From Gemmatimonadota bacterium (GTDB lineage Bacteria; Gemmatimonadota; Gemmatimonadetes; Longimicrobiales; Gaopeijiaceae): 64,000 nt of DNA. The notes below the pieces were generated by a model. It did not search any database. It had not been told where the DNA came from and saw only the letters and a list, made by a program, of their open reading frames with translations. Position 1 is the first letter of the stretch; each line of letters opens with the position of its first letter. The position numbers were made by a program, and so were the translations under genes. Shown in pieces: positions 41,199 through 50,359 of this stretch. The DNA lies in the NCBI GenBank assembly GCA_030428885.1, contig JAUIEJ010000004.1:390098-454097 (forward strand), read 5' to 3'.

Positions 41199-42917
41199 AT
41201 GCCCGACCTCCACGACCTGCGCTCCCTCTGTGCCCGGCTCGACGGTGCTCCCTACCCCGCCTACTCGCAACTGAAGGGAACGTGGGACCTCGGGTCGGCG
41301 ACGCTGGAGGTGGTCTGGATCCAGGGCGACCCGTACGCCGCGCCGTCTGTCGTGACCGTGCGCCTGGCCCCCGACGAGGTGGGCCTGCCGGCGGCCCTGC
41401 GGTCCACGGAACCCCGACGCCGGGGGGTGGAGGCCTTCCTCGCCCGGGCCCTGGCCCGGTACGGGGACGGTGGGGTGGAGGGCAGCGGGCGCAGTGGGGC
41501 CGTGGTGGTCCAGGATCCGGGCCAGCTCGTGGAACCCCAATCCGCCGTGACCCTCGACGACGCCGGCGGGCTCACGGCGCGCTTCCGGTTGGGCCTGCCG
41601 GCCCGGGGGCGGAGGATCCTGGGCGGCGCGGCAGCCGAGCTCCTGGCCCGCCACCTTCCGGAACGGATCGACGCCACCCTCCGGGCCTCGGCCCACTCCC
41701 CGGGCGACCTGAAGCGGGCCGCCGAGGTGTCCGAAGACGCGGCGGCCCTCCGGGAGGCCCTCCCGGGTGCGGGCCTGGTGGCGTTCGTGGGCGACGGGGC
41801 CCTTCTTCCCCGGCGGAGCGGTGTGGACGACCGGCCCCTGGACGCCCCGGACGCCGTTCCCTTCGAGAGTCCCCCCGGACTCCGGGTCACCCTGACGGCC
41901 CCCAACTCGGGAGCCGTCACGGGGCTGGGGATTCCCGCCGGCGTGACCGTCATCGCCGGGGGCGGGTTCCACGGCAAGTCCACCCTGCTCCGGGCCCTGG
42001 AGCGCGGCGTGTACACCCACGCGCCCGGCGACGGACGGGAGCGGGTGGTCACCCTCCCCGACGCCCAGAAGATCCGCGCCGAGGACGGACGGGCCGTCAC
42101 GGGAGTCGACATCTCCCCGTTCATCGACGGGCTGCCCGGGGGCCGCGACACCCACCGCTTCACCACCCCCAACGCGTCGGGGTCCACCTCCCAGGCGGCG
42201 TCTCTCGTGGAGGCCCTGGAGTCGGGGGCCCGGGTGCTCCTCATGGACGAAGACACCACGGCCACCAACTTCATGATCCGGGATCGGCGCATGCAGGCGC
42301 TGGTGCCCCCGGAGTTCGAACCCATCACGCCGTTCGTGGATCGGGTTCGGGCCCTCCACGACGACCTGGGCGTGAGCACCGTCCTGGTGGTGGGCGGGGC
42401 CGGCGACTACCTGGAGGTCGCCGACACGGTGGTCGTCCTGCGGGACTACCGCCCCCGGGACGGAGGAGCGGCCGCCCGGGCGGTGGTCCGGGATCATCCC
42501 AGCGGCCGGGCGTCCGGCCCCCCTCCGCCGCGGCTGGCGCCGGCGCCCCGGACTCCCGATCCCCTCACCCTCGATCCCCGACGGGGGCGGCGGGAGGTGT
42601 CGGTGAAGGTGCGGGACCACCGGCTCCAGTACGGCGACGAGTCCGTGGACCTGTCGGCCATCGATCAGATCGTCCACCCGGGTCAGGCGCGGGCGGTGGG
42701 GGCGGCCCTGGCCTGGGTGTACCGATGGGCCCGGGAGCGAAACGACGCCCGCCCCCCTACGATGAAGGAGCTCCTGGACGCTCTGGACGCCCTGCAGCAC
42801 GACCACGGACCCGTGGCCCTGGACCCCTTCGGCGCCGGGGAGGCCATGGCCGTGCGGCGCCACGACGTGGCCGCCACCCTCAATCGTCTTCGCTCCCTCT
42901 CCCTGCGATCGCCATGA
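41199..42917 (+). CDS. Predicted ATPase of the ABC class (PF09818-like)
   Basis: A 572-residue cytoplasmic protein. After an N-terminal domain (LRSLCARLDGAPYPAYSQLKG, typical of this family), the P-loop is GGGFHGKST, the signature-like stretch is TPNASGSTSQAASLVEAL, and Walker B is VLLMDEDTTATNFMIRD. The central GVTVIAGGGFHGKSTLLRALE and the IRAEDGRAVTGVDISPFI block are diagnostic of the uncharacterised ABC_ATPase family. No membrane partner is present, so transport is unlikely; nucleic-acid-linked roles have been proposed for the family without proof. Its stop overlaps the ATG of the next gene (ATGA). It is divergent from ggt across 135 bp. Confidence 0.9.
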   Translation: MPDLHDLRSLCARLDGAPYPAYSQLKGTWDLGSATLEVVWIQGDPYAAPSVVTVRLAPDEVGLPAALRSTEPRRRGVEAFLARALARYGDGGVEGSGRSGAVVVQDPGQLVEPQSAVTLDDAGGLTARFRLGLPARGRRILGGAAAELLARHLPERIDATLRASAHSPGDLKRAAEVSEDAAALREALPGAGLVAFVGDGALLPRRSGVDDRPLDAPDAVPFESPPGLRVTLTAPNSGAVTGLGIPAGVTVIAGGGFHGKSTLLRALERGVYTHAPGDGRERVVTLPDAQKIRAEDGRAVTGVDISPFIDGLPGGRDTHRFTTPNASGSTSQAASLVEALESGARVLLMDEDTTATNFMIRDRRMQALVPPEFEPITPFVDRVRALHDDLGVSTVLVVGGAGDYLEVADTVVVLRDYRPRDGGAAARAVVRDHPSGRASGPPPPRLAPAPRTPDPLTLDPRRGRREVSVKVRDHRLQYGDESVDLSAIDQIVHPGQARAVGAALAWVYRWARERNDARPPTMKELLDALDALQHDHGPVALDPFGAGEAMAVRRHDVAATLNRLRSLSLRSP

Positions 42918-44602
42918 CCGGCCTCATCCTCGCCCCCGATCTGGCCCTCCCCCGCTTCGCCCCGGACCCCGGGGAGATTCCTCCCCCCCGGGACGGCCTC
43001 GTCCGGGCCTCCCGGGCCGATGGACGAGAGCGGGTGTTCGCCGGTGCCCGCAGCCTGGTGCGGGCCAACGGCCTCGCCGGCGTCGTGTCGGTGGAGACCG
43101 GCGGCGGGGCGCTGACGGGCCCCATCCGCCTGGCGGCTCCACCGGCGGCCAACCTCCTCGCCACGCCCCGGACCCTGGTGCGGGAGCGGGTGGGCGCAGG
43201 GGGAGGTCTGCGGGAGACGCTGGTGGTCCCGGAGCGGCTGCCGGGCGCCGTGATCCAGTGGGCCGGAGACGCGCCGGCCCGGGGGTGGGTGCTGGACGTG
43301 GAGCTTCCCCTGGCCCCCTCCCCCGACACCCGGGTGCGGGTCGACGGCCCCCTCCTGCGCTGGGCGGCGGGGAGCGAGGGGGCCGGGGGCGTCCTGCAGC
43401 TCACCGGGCCGGTGGACGGCGCCGGGTGGACCCTCATGGTGGAACAGGGGCGGGCCCGGGCGCGCATCGCCATCCACCCCCACGCCCAGCACCCGGTCAC
43501 CCTCCTCCTCTCGGCGGTGGAGGCCCACGACCGCCTTCCCTCCCTCCCGGCTCTGGGCGCCGTCTCGGCCCACCGGCGGCGCGACACCCTCGAGCCCCAC
43601 GACGCCCCGGGGTTGGTGGTCCGCACCGGAGTGCCCGACCTCGACGACGGCGTGGCCTGGGCCCGGGCCGCCATCCGGGCCCGGCTGGTGGACCGGGGGC
43701 GGGAGCGCCACGTCCGGGGCGACGCCCTGGCCGACCTGGTCCGGGGCGCCCTGGCCGGCGGAGAGGTGGACGTGGCCCGCGCGGCACTCCAGGATCTGGG
43801 CTCGACTCGAGCCGACGCCGAGGCCCTGGCCCTCTGGGTGGCCTGGACCGGCCGTCCCGAACCCCTCCTGGAGGCCCGGGCCTCCCTCGAGCCGGCGCTG
43901 GCCGAGGCCCCCGACGCCCTCCGACGCCGGGTGGCCGAAGCGGCGGAGGCCGGCGGAGACGAGGCCTGGGCCGCCGAGCTGCGCCGGCCCGTGGCCCGGG
44001 ACGGGGGCCGGCGCCTGCCCACCCTGGGGGGCGGAGACGACGACGACGCCCCGGTCGCCCCCCTCCTGGAGTCGGGAGAGGGCCCGCCCGATGCCGACAC
44101 CCTGCGCCGAGCCATGGGCCGCACCTGCTCCGACACCTCCGACTGGGGCGTGGCGGCCCTCCGTCGCGCCCTGGCGGGGGCGAGTCGCCGAGGGCTCGAC
44201 GTCCTCGGCCCCGAGGCGGCCCTCACCCTGGACCTCCTGGTCCGGGGACTGCTGGGGGTGGAGCCCGACGCGAGCGTGGGACGGGTGCGGGTGGGCCCCT
44301 GCTTTCCCGCCGGATGGGCGTCGTTCCGCGCCGACGACCTCCAGGTGGGAGACGCTCGTCTGGGCGTGGAGATGACCCGGGAGGGACCCTGGACCCGCCT
44401 GGTGCTCCGGCAATCGGCGGGGGGCGCCCCCGTGACCTGGATCGTCGAGCCCCGTCTCGTGGGGCGCGCCCTGGTGCAGGCGCGGGTCGACGGCGCACCG
44501 GCGGAGATCGACGCCGAACAGGTCGACGGTCGGATCCGCCCCCGACTTCAGATTCCCGCCGAACGGGAGCGGACGGTGGAGCTGGAGGTCAGCCCTCCAT
44601 GA
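42914..44602 (+). CDS. Protein of unknown function with a six-hairpin-glycosidase-like layout
   Basis: A 562-residue cytoplasmic protein, translationally coupled to the ABC-class ATPase (4-bp overlap). Residues about 1-220 are beta-rich (VETGGGALTGPIRL, RETLVVPERLPGAVIQW, WVLDVELPLAPSPDTRVRVDG). Residues about 230-470 are helical and rich in Ala/Arg. The end has PCFPAGWASFRADDLQVGD and LVLRQSAGGAPVTWIVEP, similar to the C-terminal sandwich of glycogen-debranching or GH-type six-hairpin enzymes. Clear catalytic acid motifs are not seen, so it may be a degenerate member. The reading frame is intact. Confidence 0.55.
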   Translation: MTGLILAPDLALPRFAPDPGEIPPPRDGLVRASRADGRERVFAGARSLVRANGLAGVVSVETGGGALTGPIRLAAPPAANLLATPRTLVRERVGAGGGLRETLVVPERLPGAVIQWAGDAPARGWVLDVELPLAPSPDTRVRVDGPLLRWAAGSEGAGGVLQLTGPVDGAGWTLMVEQGRARARIAIHPHAQHPVTLLLSAVEAHDRLPSLPALGAVSAHRRRDTLEPHDAPGLVVRTGVPDLDDGVAWARAAIRARLVDRGRERHVRGDALADLVRGALAGGEVDVARAALQDLGSTRADAEALALWVAWTGRPEPLLEARASLEPALAEAPDALRRRVAEAAEAGGDEAWAAELRRPVARDGGRRLPTLGGGDDDDAPVAPLLESGEGPPDADTLRRAMGRTCSDTSDWGVAALRRALAGASRRGLDVLGPEAALTLDLLVRGLLGVEPDASVGRVRVGPCFPAGWASFRADDLQVGDARLGVEMTREGPWTRLVLRQSAGGAPVTWIVEPRLVGRALVQARVDGAPAEIDAEQVDGRIRPRLQIPAERERTVELEVSPP

Positions 44603-44777
44603 ACCCCTCGGCGGCGAGGAGCTTCTTCAGCGCCTTCTCCCGCTCGGCCAGGGTCGTGCGTGCGATGACCCGGGCGAACTCGATGCGCTTCGCCTCGGGC
44701 ACCTTGTCCAGAATCGCGATGGGCGCTCCATAGCGCAGCAGGATCCGCTTGGCGTCGATGGCCACGGATTCTTCCAC
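44589..44777 (-). CDS. Small 62-residue helical protein
   Basis: A short protein from GTG at 44775-44777, preceded by AGAGGGGG about 5 nt upstream. It reads as two amphipathic helices with many Lys/Arg/Glu and Ala (AKRILLRYGAPIAIL, EAKRIEFARVIART, EREKALKKLLAAEG). It overlaps the end of the preceding plus-strand gene by 14 bp on the opposite strand. The core GTTCGAGAAC palindrome half lies just upstream (44790-44799). I do not recognise it, but the Shine-Dalgarno and ordinary composition support a real gene. Confidence 0.5.
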   Translation of the reverse strand: MEESVAIDAKRILLRYGAPIAILDKVPEAKRIEFARVIARTTLAEREKALKKLLAAEGFMEG

Positions 44778-44845
44778 GTGTCCCCCTCTGTTCGAGAACC
44801 GTCCGAAACCTCTGAAAATAGGGGCTTCGGCCCGAGGCGAGAACC

Positions 44846-45262
44846 TCAGTGGAAGAGGTCGGCCTCGCCGTCGGCTTCGAGGCGGGGAAGGGGCGCCTCC
44901 AGATGGAAGCGCGGTACGGCGACGCGGAACTTCCGGCCGTCGGGGCGCTGGAAGGTGTAGTACCCCTCCATGTAGCCCGCCGGGGAGCGGAGCACGCAGA
45001 AGCTGGAGTAGCTGTGGGACTCCCCCGGAGCCAGGAGGGGCTGCTCCCCCACGACCCCCTCGCCGTCGACCTCGCTGTCCTCGCCGGCGGCATCGTGGAT
45101 CAGCCAATGCCGGAACAGCAGGTGGGCGTCTTCGTGCCCCTCGTTCACGAGGCGCACGCGGTAGGAGAAGACGAACGTCCCGTCGGCCGGGTCGGATCGG
45201 GCCAGGGAGAAGGTCGGACGCACGTCCACGCGAATGCCTTCGGGAAGAATGGGAAGGTGCAT
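44846..45262 (-). CDS. apaG: ApaG-domain protein
   Basis: A 138-residue ApaG/F-box-A (fibronectin-type sandwich) protein. Diagnostic motifs are FVFSYRVRLVNEGHEDAHLLFRHWLIHDA, GEGVVGEQPLLAPGESHSYSSFC and SPAGYMEGYYTF, in short blocks along residues 40-115. The start at 45260-45262 follows a GGAGG Shine-Dalgarno. ApaG proteins bind pyrophosphate-like or Co/Mg-related ligands and their exact role is unresolved. It is divergent from the DtxR-family gene across 125 bp. Confidence 0.93.
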   Translation of the reverse strand: MHLPILPEGIRVDVRPTFSLARSDPADGTFVFSYRVRLVNEGHEDAHLLFRHWLIHDAAGEDSEVDGEGVVGEQPLLAPGESHSYSSFCVLRSPAGYMEGYYTFQRPDGRKFRVAVPRFHLEAPLPRLEADGEADLFH

Positions 45263-45387
45263 GGGGGCCTCCGTCGGGGCGGGTCGCCGGCTCGTCTCCA
45301 TCATACACCGCACTCGACTTCCTCGCTCCCGCCACCGCGCCGGGGTTAGCTTGGAAGGGACGACCCCAGTCCCGCGATCTCCCCTTC

Positions 45388-46077
45388 ATGTCCGCGCCCG
45401 TACCCCGACTCTCCCCTTCGGTAGAGGACTACCTGAAGGCCGTATTCGCCCTGACTCGCCGCGACGAGGCCGCTGCCACCAGCGCCCTCGCCGAGAGCCT
45501 CGGGGTGCAACCGTCGTCGGTCACGGGCATGGTGAAGCGCCTCGCCGGCGACGGTCTCCTGGAGCACGTGCCCTACCGGGGCGTATCCCTCACGGACCGG
45601 GGGCGCCACGAGGCCCTGCGGATCCTCCGGCGCCACCGGGTGCTGGAGACCTATCTCACCGAGCGGCTGGGGTTCGCCTGGGACGACGTCCACGACGAGG
45701 CCGAGCGCCTCGAGCACGCGGCTTCGGACCGGCTCATCGAGGCCATGGCCGACGCCCTGGGCGACCCGAGCCACGATCCCCACGGGGCGCCCATTCCCAC
45801 GGCGTCGGGCGAGATCGAGCCCATGGACTTCCCCTCCCTGGCCCAGTGCGTCCCCGGGGAACGGGTCACCGTTCGGGCGGTGCCCGACGAGCACGGCGAC
45901 GAACTCCGCGCCATGGAAGCTCGGGGACTCCGTCCCGGCGTGCGGGTGACCATTCAGGAGTGGGGCCACGGCGACGGCCCGGTGACCATCCGCGTGGGAG
46001 GCGACGGGGCGCCCACGACGACGGTGAGCGTCGACCTGGCCCGGCGCATCCTGGTGGCCCAGGGAGACGAACCGTGA
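45388..46077 (+). CDS. DtxR/MntR-family metal-dependent repressor
   Basis: A 229-residue regulator with an N-terminal winged helix (SPSVEDYLKAVFALT, TSALAESLGVQPSSVTGMVKRLAGDGLL), a metal-binding and dimerisation domain (LRRHRVLETYLTERLG, DVHDEAERLEHAASD, GDPSHDPHG) and a C-terminal SH3-like FeoA-type domain (about residues 150-225). The metal ligands (His, Glu, His) are in place, so it should sense Fe(II) or Mn(II) and repress uptake genes. It leads a three-gene operon (GTGA overlaps) with uridine kinase and a hybrid kinase; no metal transporter is visible nearby. Confidence 0.92.
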   Translation: MSAPVPRLSPSVEDYLKAVFALTRRDEAAATSALAESLGVQPSSVTGMVKRLAGDGLLEHVPYRGVSLTDRGRHEALRILRRHRVLETYLTERLGFAWDDVHDEAERLEHAASDRLIEAMADALGDPSHDPHGAPIPTASGEIEPMDFPSLAQCVPGERVTVRAVPDEHGDELRAMEARGLRPGVRVTIQEWGHGDGPVTIRVGGDGAPTTTVSVDLARRILVAQGDEP

Positions 46078-46697
46078 GCGCGCCCCTGGTCATCGGCGTC
46101 GCCGGCGGAAGCGGGTCGGGCAAGAGCACGGTGGTCCGGGAGATCGTGCGGGGGGTGTCGCCCGAGGCCGTGAGCCAGGTCCACCACGACGCCTACTACC
46201 GCGATTTCGACCACCTTTCGGCCGACGAGCGGGCCGGCATCAACTTCGACCACCCCGACGCCCTGGAGACCGAACTCATGGTGCGTCATCTCGACGCATT
46301 GCGGGCCGGGGTGCCCATCGAGATGCCGGTCTACGACTTCCGGTCCCACACCCGGCGCCACGAGACGATTCCCGTTCTCCCGACCCGGATCGTCCTGGTG
46401 GACGGCATCCTGGTGCTGGCCGAACCCGAGCTCCGGGACCGCATGGACATCCGGGTCTTCGTGGACACCGACCCGGACATCCGCCTGATCCGCCGGCTGC
46501 GGCGGGACGTGGCCGAGCGAGGCCGAAGTGTGGAGTCCGTGCTCGCTCAGTACGAGACTACGGTACGACCCATGCATCGGGACTTCGTGGAGCCCTCGAA
46601 GCGATGGGCCGACATCATCATTCCCGAGGGCGGACACAACAAGGTGGCGGTCGACATGCTGTCGACGAAAATGGCTTCGATCCTGGCGATGACGTGA
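46074..46697 (+). CDS. udk: Uridine kinase
   Basis: A 207-residue P-loop kinase that phosphorylates uridine and cytidine to UMP and CMP. Walker A is GVAGGSGSGKST, followed by HHDAYYRDFDHL, NFDHPDALE, the uridine-binding PVYDFRSHTR and the LID/Walker B-type VLVDGILVLAEPELRD. RLIRRLRRDVAERGRS and FVEPSKRWADIIIPEGGHN complete the family pattern. The GTG start overlaps the repressor stop and its own stop overlaps the hybrid-kinase GTG. The link of pyrimidine salvage to a metal repressor and a sensor kinase is unexplained. Confidence 0.95.
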   Translation: MSAPLVIGVAGGSGSGKSTVVREIVRGVSPEAVSQVHHDAYYRDFDHLSADERAGINFDHPDALETELMVRHLDALRAGVPIEMPVYDFRSHTRRHETIPVLPTRIVLVDGILVLAEPELRDRMDIRVFVDTDPDIRLIRRLRRDVAERGRSVESVLAQYETTVRPMHRDFVEPSKRWADIIIPEGGHNKVAVDMLSTKMASILAMT

Positions 46698-49366
46698 AGA
46701 CGGTGGACCTTTCCCTGGCCTTCGTCACGGGGCACCCCCGTCCCATGGCCCTTCTGGGGGCTCAGGGGCGCGTCGTGGTCCATTCCCGGGGCTGGATCCG
46801 GCAGGAGGGTCCGATCCCCGACCTGGTGGGCACGCCCGTGCCCCGGGGCGACGACCTTCTGGGGGCTCTGGAGCGCAGCTCCCACCCCGACGCCGGGCGG
46901 GTCGACCGCATGGTCCGGGAGGTGCTGAGCGGGGGCACCGCCACCCTGCAGATGGAGGTCCGGGCCCGGTACGACCGGGAGGAAGACCGCTGCATCGTGG
47001 TGCTCACGGCCCTCCGCCTGGAGGGAGAGCGCGCGGTCTGCATCGAGTTCATCCCCCCCACCCCGGCCCGCTTCGACGCCGAAGCCGACGGCGGCACCCC
47101 CTTCCGGGAGGTGGTGGAGACCCTGGAGGCCGTGGTGTTCGTCACCTCTCCGGCCCTGGGGGGCGGGCACCGCCTGGTGCACTACGTCAGCCCGGCCTAC
47201 GAGCGGGTCTGGGGCCGCCCCCGTTCCCTCCTCCGGGACGAGCCCCGCTCGTTTCTGGACTCGGTGCATCCCGACGATCGGGACGACGTGGCGGCCAACC
47301 TCTGGCGGGAGGCCCAGGGCACCTGGGACCGGGAGTTCCGGATCGTCCGCCCCGAGGGCACGGTGCGCTGGATCCACTCCCGGGCCTTCCCGGTGCGCAA
47401 CGCCCGGGGCGACGTCGACCGGGTGGTCACCCTGGCCACCGACGTCACGCCGCGCCGGGAGGTCACCGACGCCCTCCGTCGGTCCCGGGACGAGCTCGAC
47501 CAGGTGGTGGACCGGGCGCCGGTGGCCCTGATCCTCCACCAGCGGGGGCAGGTGTTGAAGGCCAATCGGGTGGCGGCGGCCTATCTGGGCGAGGACCATC
47601 CGGCCTCGGTCACCCGGGTCGACCTCATGGAGCGCATCCACCCCGAGGACCGGGGGCTGGCCGATCCCCCCGACGGCACCGGCGATCGCCCGGTGGATCG
47701 GGTGGTGCGGATCCGGTCGTCGGAGGGCGACTGGGTGGGCTACCGCGCGGCCTCGGTGCGGCTGGAGAACGGCGCGGGGCAGCCCGTGAGTCTCCTGGCG
47801 CTCTGGGGCCCCCACGCGCCGCCCGTGGCCGTGACGTCGCTGCGCCCCGACGTGGATCTGGACGAGGCCGACCGGGTGTTCCACCGGGCGCCCCTGGGCA
47901 TGGGCGTCATCACGCCCGAGGGGCATCTGGTCCGGGCCAACGCACGTCTGGTGGGACTCCTGGGATGGAACGAGACCCCGGCGCCCCACGATCTGGTGGC
48001 GGGGCTCCTCCCCGAGGCCGAGCACCGTCGGGCCCGAGCCGCCCTCCAGGCGTTGGCCCGAGGCCGGACCGGCGCCCTCCACGGCGAGTTCGACCTGCTC
48101 CACGCCGCGGGGCACCGGGTTCCCGTGGGACTCCATCTGGCCCGTGCCGGGGCGGGAGACGACATCCTGGTGGTGGCCGACGACCTCACCGCCCGACGGG
48201 CCACCGAAGATCGGCGGCGCCAGCGGGAACGCATCGCGGCCCTGGGGCGCCTGGCCGGGGGCATCGCCCACGACTTCAACAACCTCATGACGGTGGTGAC
48301 GGGCCACGCCGAACTCGTGCTCGACGAGCTGCCCCATGGCAGCGCCGTCTCGTCCGACGTGCGGGAGATCCGCAGCGCCGGCCTCCGGGCCGCCTCCCTC
48401 ACCGACCAGCTCCTGACCTTCAGCCGTCGCCAGGGCGGCGAACCCGTTCCCCTGGATCTGGGCCGCCTGCTCCGGGAGATGGAACCGGGCATTCGCGAGG
48501 CCGTGGGCGACGAGGTCGAGGTCTCCCTGGACGTGGCCCCCGGCGTGCCCCGGGTCGCCGCCGACCCCACCCAGATGCAGCGCCTCGTGAACCAGTTGGT
48601 GGACAACGCGGGCCGCGCCATGCCCGGGGGCGGACGGCTGTCGCTGTCGGTCCGGGAGCACGGAACCGACGGGGTGGCCCTCTCGGTGACCGACACCGGC
48701 GAAGGCATGGCGGCCGACGTGGTGGACTACATCTTCGAGCCCTTCTTCACCACCCGGCCCCAGGGCGAGGGGGCGGGTCTGGGGCTCGCCCTGGTCCACG
48801 GAATCGTGGAGGAGCGGGGCGGCACCATCGAGGTGCGGTCCGCACCGGGAGAGGGGACGGCGTTCACCGTCCTGCTGCCCCGGCTCGATCCCACCGCCGA
48901 GGCGGCTCCCCTGGACGAGCCCCCGGAGGCGGCCCCCCTTCCCGAACTCCAGGCCTCGCCCTGGTCGCCCCGGGGCGACGACGGCATCACCCTCCTCCCG
49001 GCCGACGTGCTCCTGGTGGAGGACGAGGAGTCGGTGCTCCGCCTGGGGGCCCGCATCCTGGAAGGGCGGGGATACCGGGTGCGCACGGCCTCCACCGGCG
49101 CCGAAGCCGTGGCCCGCCTCACCGGCGGCGGCCACGTGCCCGATCTGGTCGTGGCCGACGCCCGCCTTCGGGATCTGGACGCCGCCACCTTCGTATCGGC
49201 GGTGCGGACGGTGTCGGAGTCGGTCCCGGTGCTGCTCCTGTCGGCCTACGATCCCCGGGACGAACGCGTGCCCCGGGGGCACGGTCTCTCGGTGCTCCAG
49301 AAGCCCTTCAACTCCGAAGAGCTCACCACGGCCGTGCGCCGGGCCCTCCGGGCATCCCGGAGCTGA
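46694..49366 (+). CDS. Hybrid sensor histidine kinase with PAS domains and a C-terminal receiver
   Basis: A cytoplasmic 890-residue protein without clear membrane helices. Two or three PAS-type domains fill residues about 125-490 (VHYVSPAYERVWGRPR, FLDSVHPDDRDDV; LHQRGQVLKANRVAAAYLGEDHP, MERIHPEDR; VITPEGHLVRANARLVGLLG). HisKA has GGIAHDFNNLMT with His526. HATPase has DNAGRAMPGGG, TDTGEGM and GAGLGLALVHG. A receiver follows at about 768-888 (VLLVEDEESVL, acceptor Asp822 in LVVADARLRDLD, QKPFNSEEL). The GTG start overlaps the udk stop by 4 bp. Signal and downstream partner are unknown. Confidence 0.93.
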   Translation: MKTVDLSLAFVTGHPRPMALLGAQGRVVVHSRGWIRQEGPIPDLVGTPVPRGDDLLGALERSSHPDAGRVDRMVREVLSGGTATLQMEVRARYDREEDRCIVVLTALRLEGERAVCIEFIPPTPARFDAEADGGTPFREVVETLEAVVFVTSPALGGGHRLVHYVSPAYERVWGRPRSLLRDEPRSFLDSVHPDDRDDVAANLWREAQGTWDREFRIVRPEGTVRWIHSRAFPVRNARGDVDRVVTLATDVTPRREVTDALRRSRDELDQVVDRAPVALILHQRGQVLKANRVAAAYLGEDHPASVTRVDLMERIHPEDRGLADPPDGTGDRPVDRVVRIRSSEGDWVGYRAASVRLENGAGQPVSLLALWGPHAPPVAVTSLRPDVDLDEADRVFHRAPLGMGVITPEGHLVRANARLVGLLGWNETPAPHDLVAGLLPEAEHRRARAALQALARGRTGALHGEFDLLHAAGHRVPVGLHLARAGAGDDILVVADDLTARRATEDRRRQRERIAALGRLAGGIAHDFNNLMTVVTGHAELVLDELPHGSAVSSDVREIRSAGLRAASLTDQLLTFSRRQGGEPVPLDLGRLLREMEPGIREAVGDEVEVSLDVAPGVPRVAADPTQMQRLVNQLVDNAGRAMPGGGRLSLSVREHGTDGVALSVTDTGEGMAADVVDYIFEPFFTTRPQGEGAGLGLALVHGIVEERGGTIEVRSAPGEGTAFTVLLPRLDPTAEAAPLDEPPEAAPLPELQASPWSPRGDDGITLLPADVLLVEDEESVLRLGARILEGRGYRVRTASTGAEAVARLTGGGHVPDLVVADARLRDLDAATFVSAVRTVSESVPVLLLSAYDPRDERVPRGHGLSVLQKPFNSEELTTAVRRALRASRS

Positions 49367-49372
49367 CCGCGC

Positions 49373-50359
49373 CTACGGAATGGCCGCTGGGCACCGCGGC
49401 GCCGTGTACACCCCGCCCTGAGGCGGCGGGTTGACCAGCACCTCCAGCCACCGGACGGTGGCCGACCCGAAGAACCCGGTGCCCGAGCCGGTGACCGACG
49501 GAATCCGCACCGTGCCCGACGGATTGAAGTTGCCGCCGCGCACCCAGTTCACGTAGTTCCGGTCCACCGACGCCACCACGATCTCGGCCCAGGTACTCGG
49601 CGGCAGTCCCTGCTGGAGAGCCAGGGCCACGTCCCGGTCCAGGTCGAACCGGTCGAACACACCGAACTCGGCGGGAAAGGCGATGGTGGTGTCGGCCGCC
49701 GAAATGGACAGCCCCACCAGGAAGAGGGGGTCGATCTCCACCTCGATGCCCCGGGGCTCCAGGGCCTCCCGGAGTCCGTAGATCTGGGTCTCGGCCACGT
49801 AGGCCCACGCGCCCTCCGACTCGGTCCACACCAGGGGGTAGGGCTGGTCGGATAGGAGCACGCAGACCTGCTCGGTGGAGGGGCCCACGAAATCGTACTC
49901 CCCGGGAACCACCGTGCGGCCCCGAATCGTCCCTCCCTCCAGCAACTGGACCTCCAGATCCAGGACCGCGCCGGGGCGGAGCGGCGGAAGGCCCGACAGA
50001 TCGACGCTCCGGAGCAGGTAGCAGGTTCCCGTGCCCTCGAAGGGGGTCGACGACACGCACGACGAGGGGTCCAGGAGTTCCCTCAGCCGATAGACGGCCC
50101 CTCCCTCGCCGGTGATCTGGACCAACGCGCCGGGCACGGGCTCGTTGAGCCCCTCCGAGCCCTGGACCGTGCGGTGGAGCAGCACCGAGAGGCGGTCCCC
50201 CGAACCGCCGCCGATCTCCTGGTTCGGAAGCCCCAACTGGACCAGGGCCTCCACCACCACCACGTCCACCGGCGGGTCGGCGATGCTCACCTCCTGGAGC
50301 TCGCACCCGGCCAGCGCCGCCAGCAGCAGCCCACTGCCCACCCCGTGTAGCCGCCGCAT
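49373..50359 (-). CDS. DUF4249-family lipoprotein, partner of the TonB receptor
   Basis: A 328-residue lipoprotein with a lipobox signal (LAALAGCEL). The mature part fits DUF4249: VVVVEALVQLGLPNQ at the front, VPGALVQITGEGGAVYRL and CYLLRSVDL in the middle, and GSGTGFFGSATVRWLEVLV at the end. DUF4249 proteins usually accompany a TonB-dependent receptor. Here it overlaps the receptor stop by 1 bp (TGATG) and is translated after it. It probably aids ligand capture at the outer membrane. It ends 6 bp from the converging hybrid-kinase gene. Confidence 0.85.
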   Translation of the reverse strand: MRRLHGVGSGLLLAALAGCELQEVSIADPPVDVVVVEALVQLGLPNQEIGGGSGDRLSVLLHRTVQGSEGLNEPVPGALVQITGEGGAVYRLRELLDPSSCVSSTPFEGTGTCYLLRSVDLSGLPPLRPGAVLDLEVQLLEGGTIRGRTVVPGEYDFVGPSTEQVCVLLSDQPYPLVWTESEGAWAYVAETQIYGLREALEPRGIEVEIDPLFLVGLSISAADTTIAFPAEFGVFDRFDLDRDVALALQQGLPPSTWAEIVVASVDRNYVNWVRGGNFNPSGTVRIPSVTGSGTGFFGSATVRWLEVLVNPPPQGGVYTAPRCPAAIP

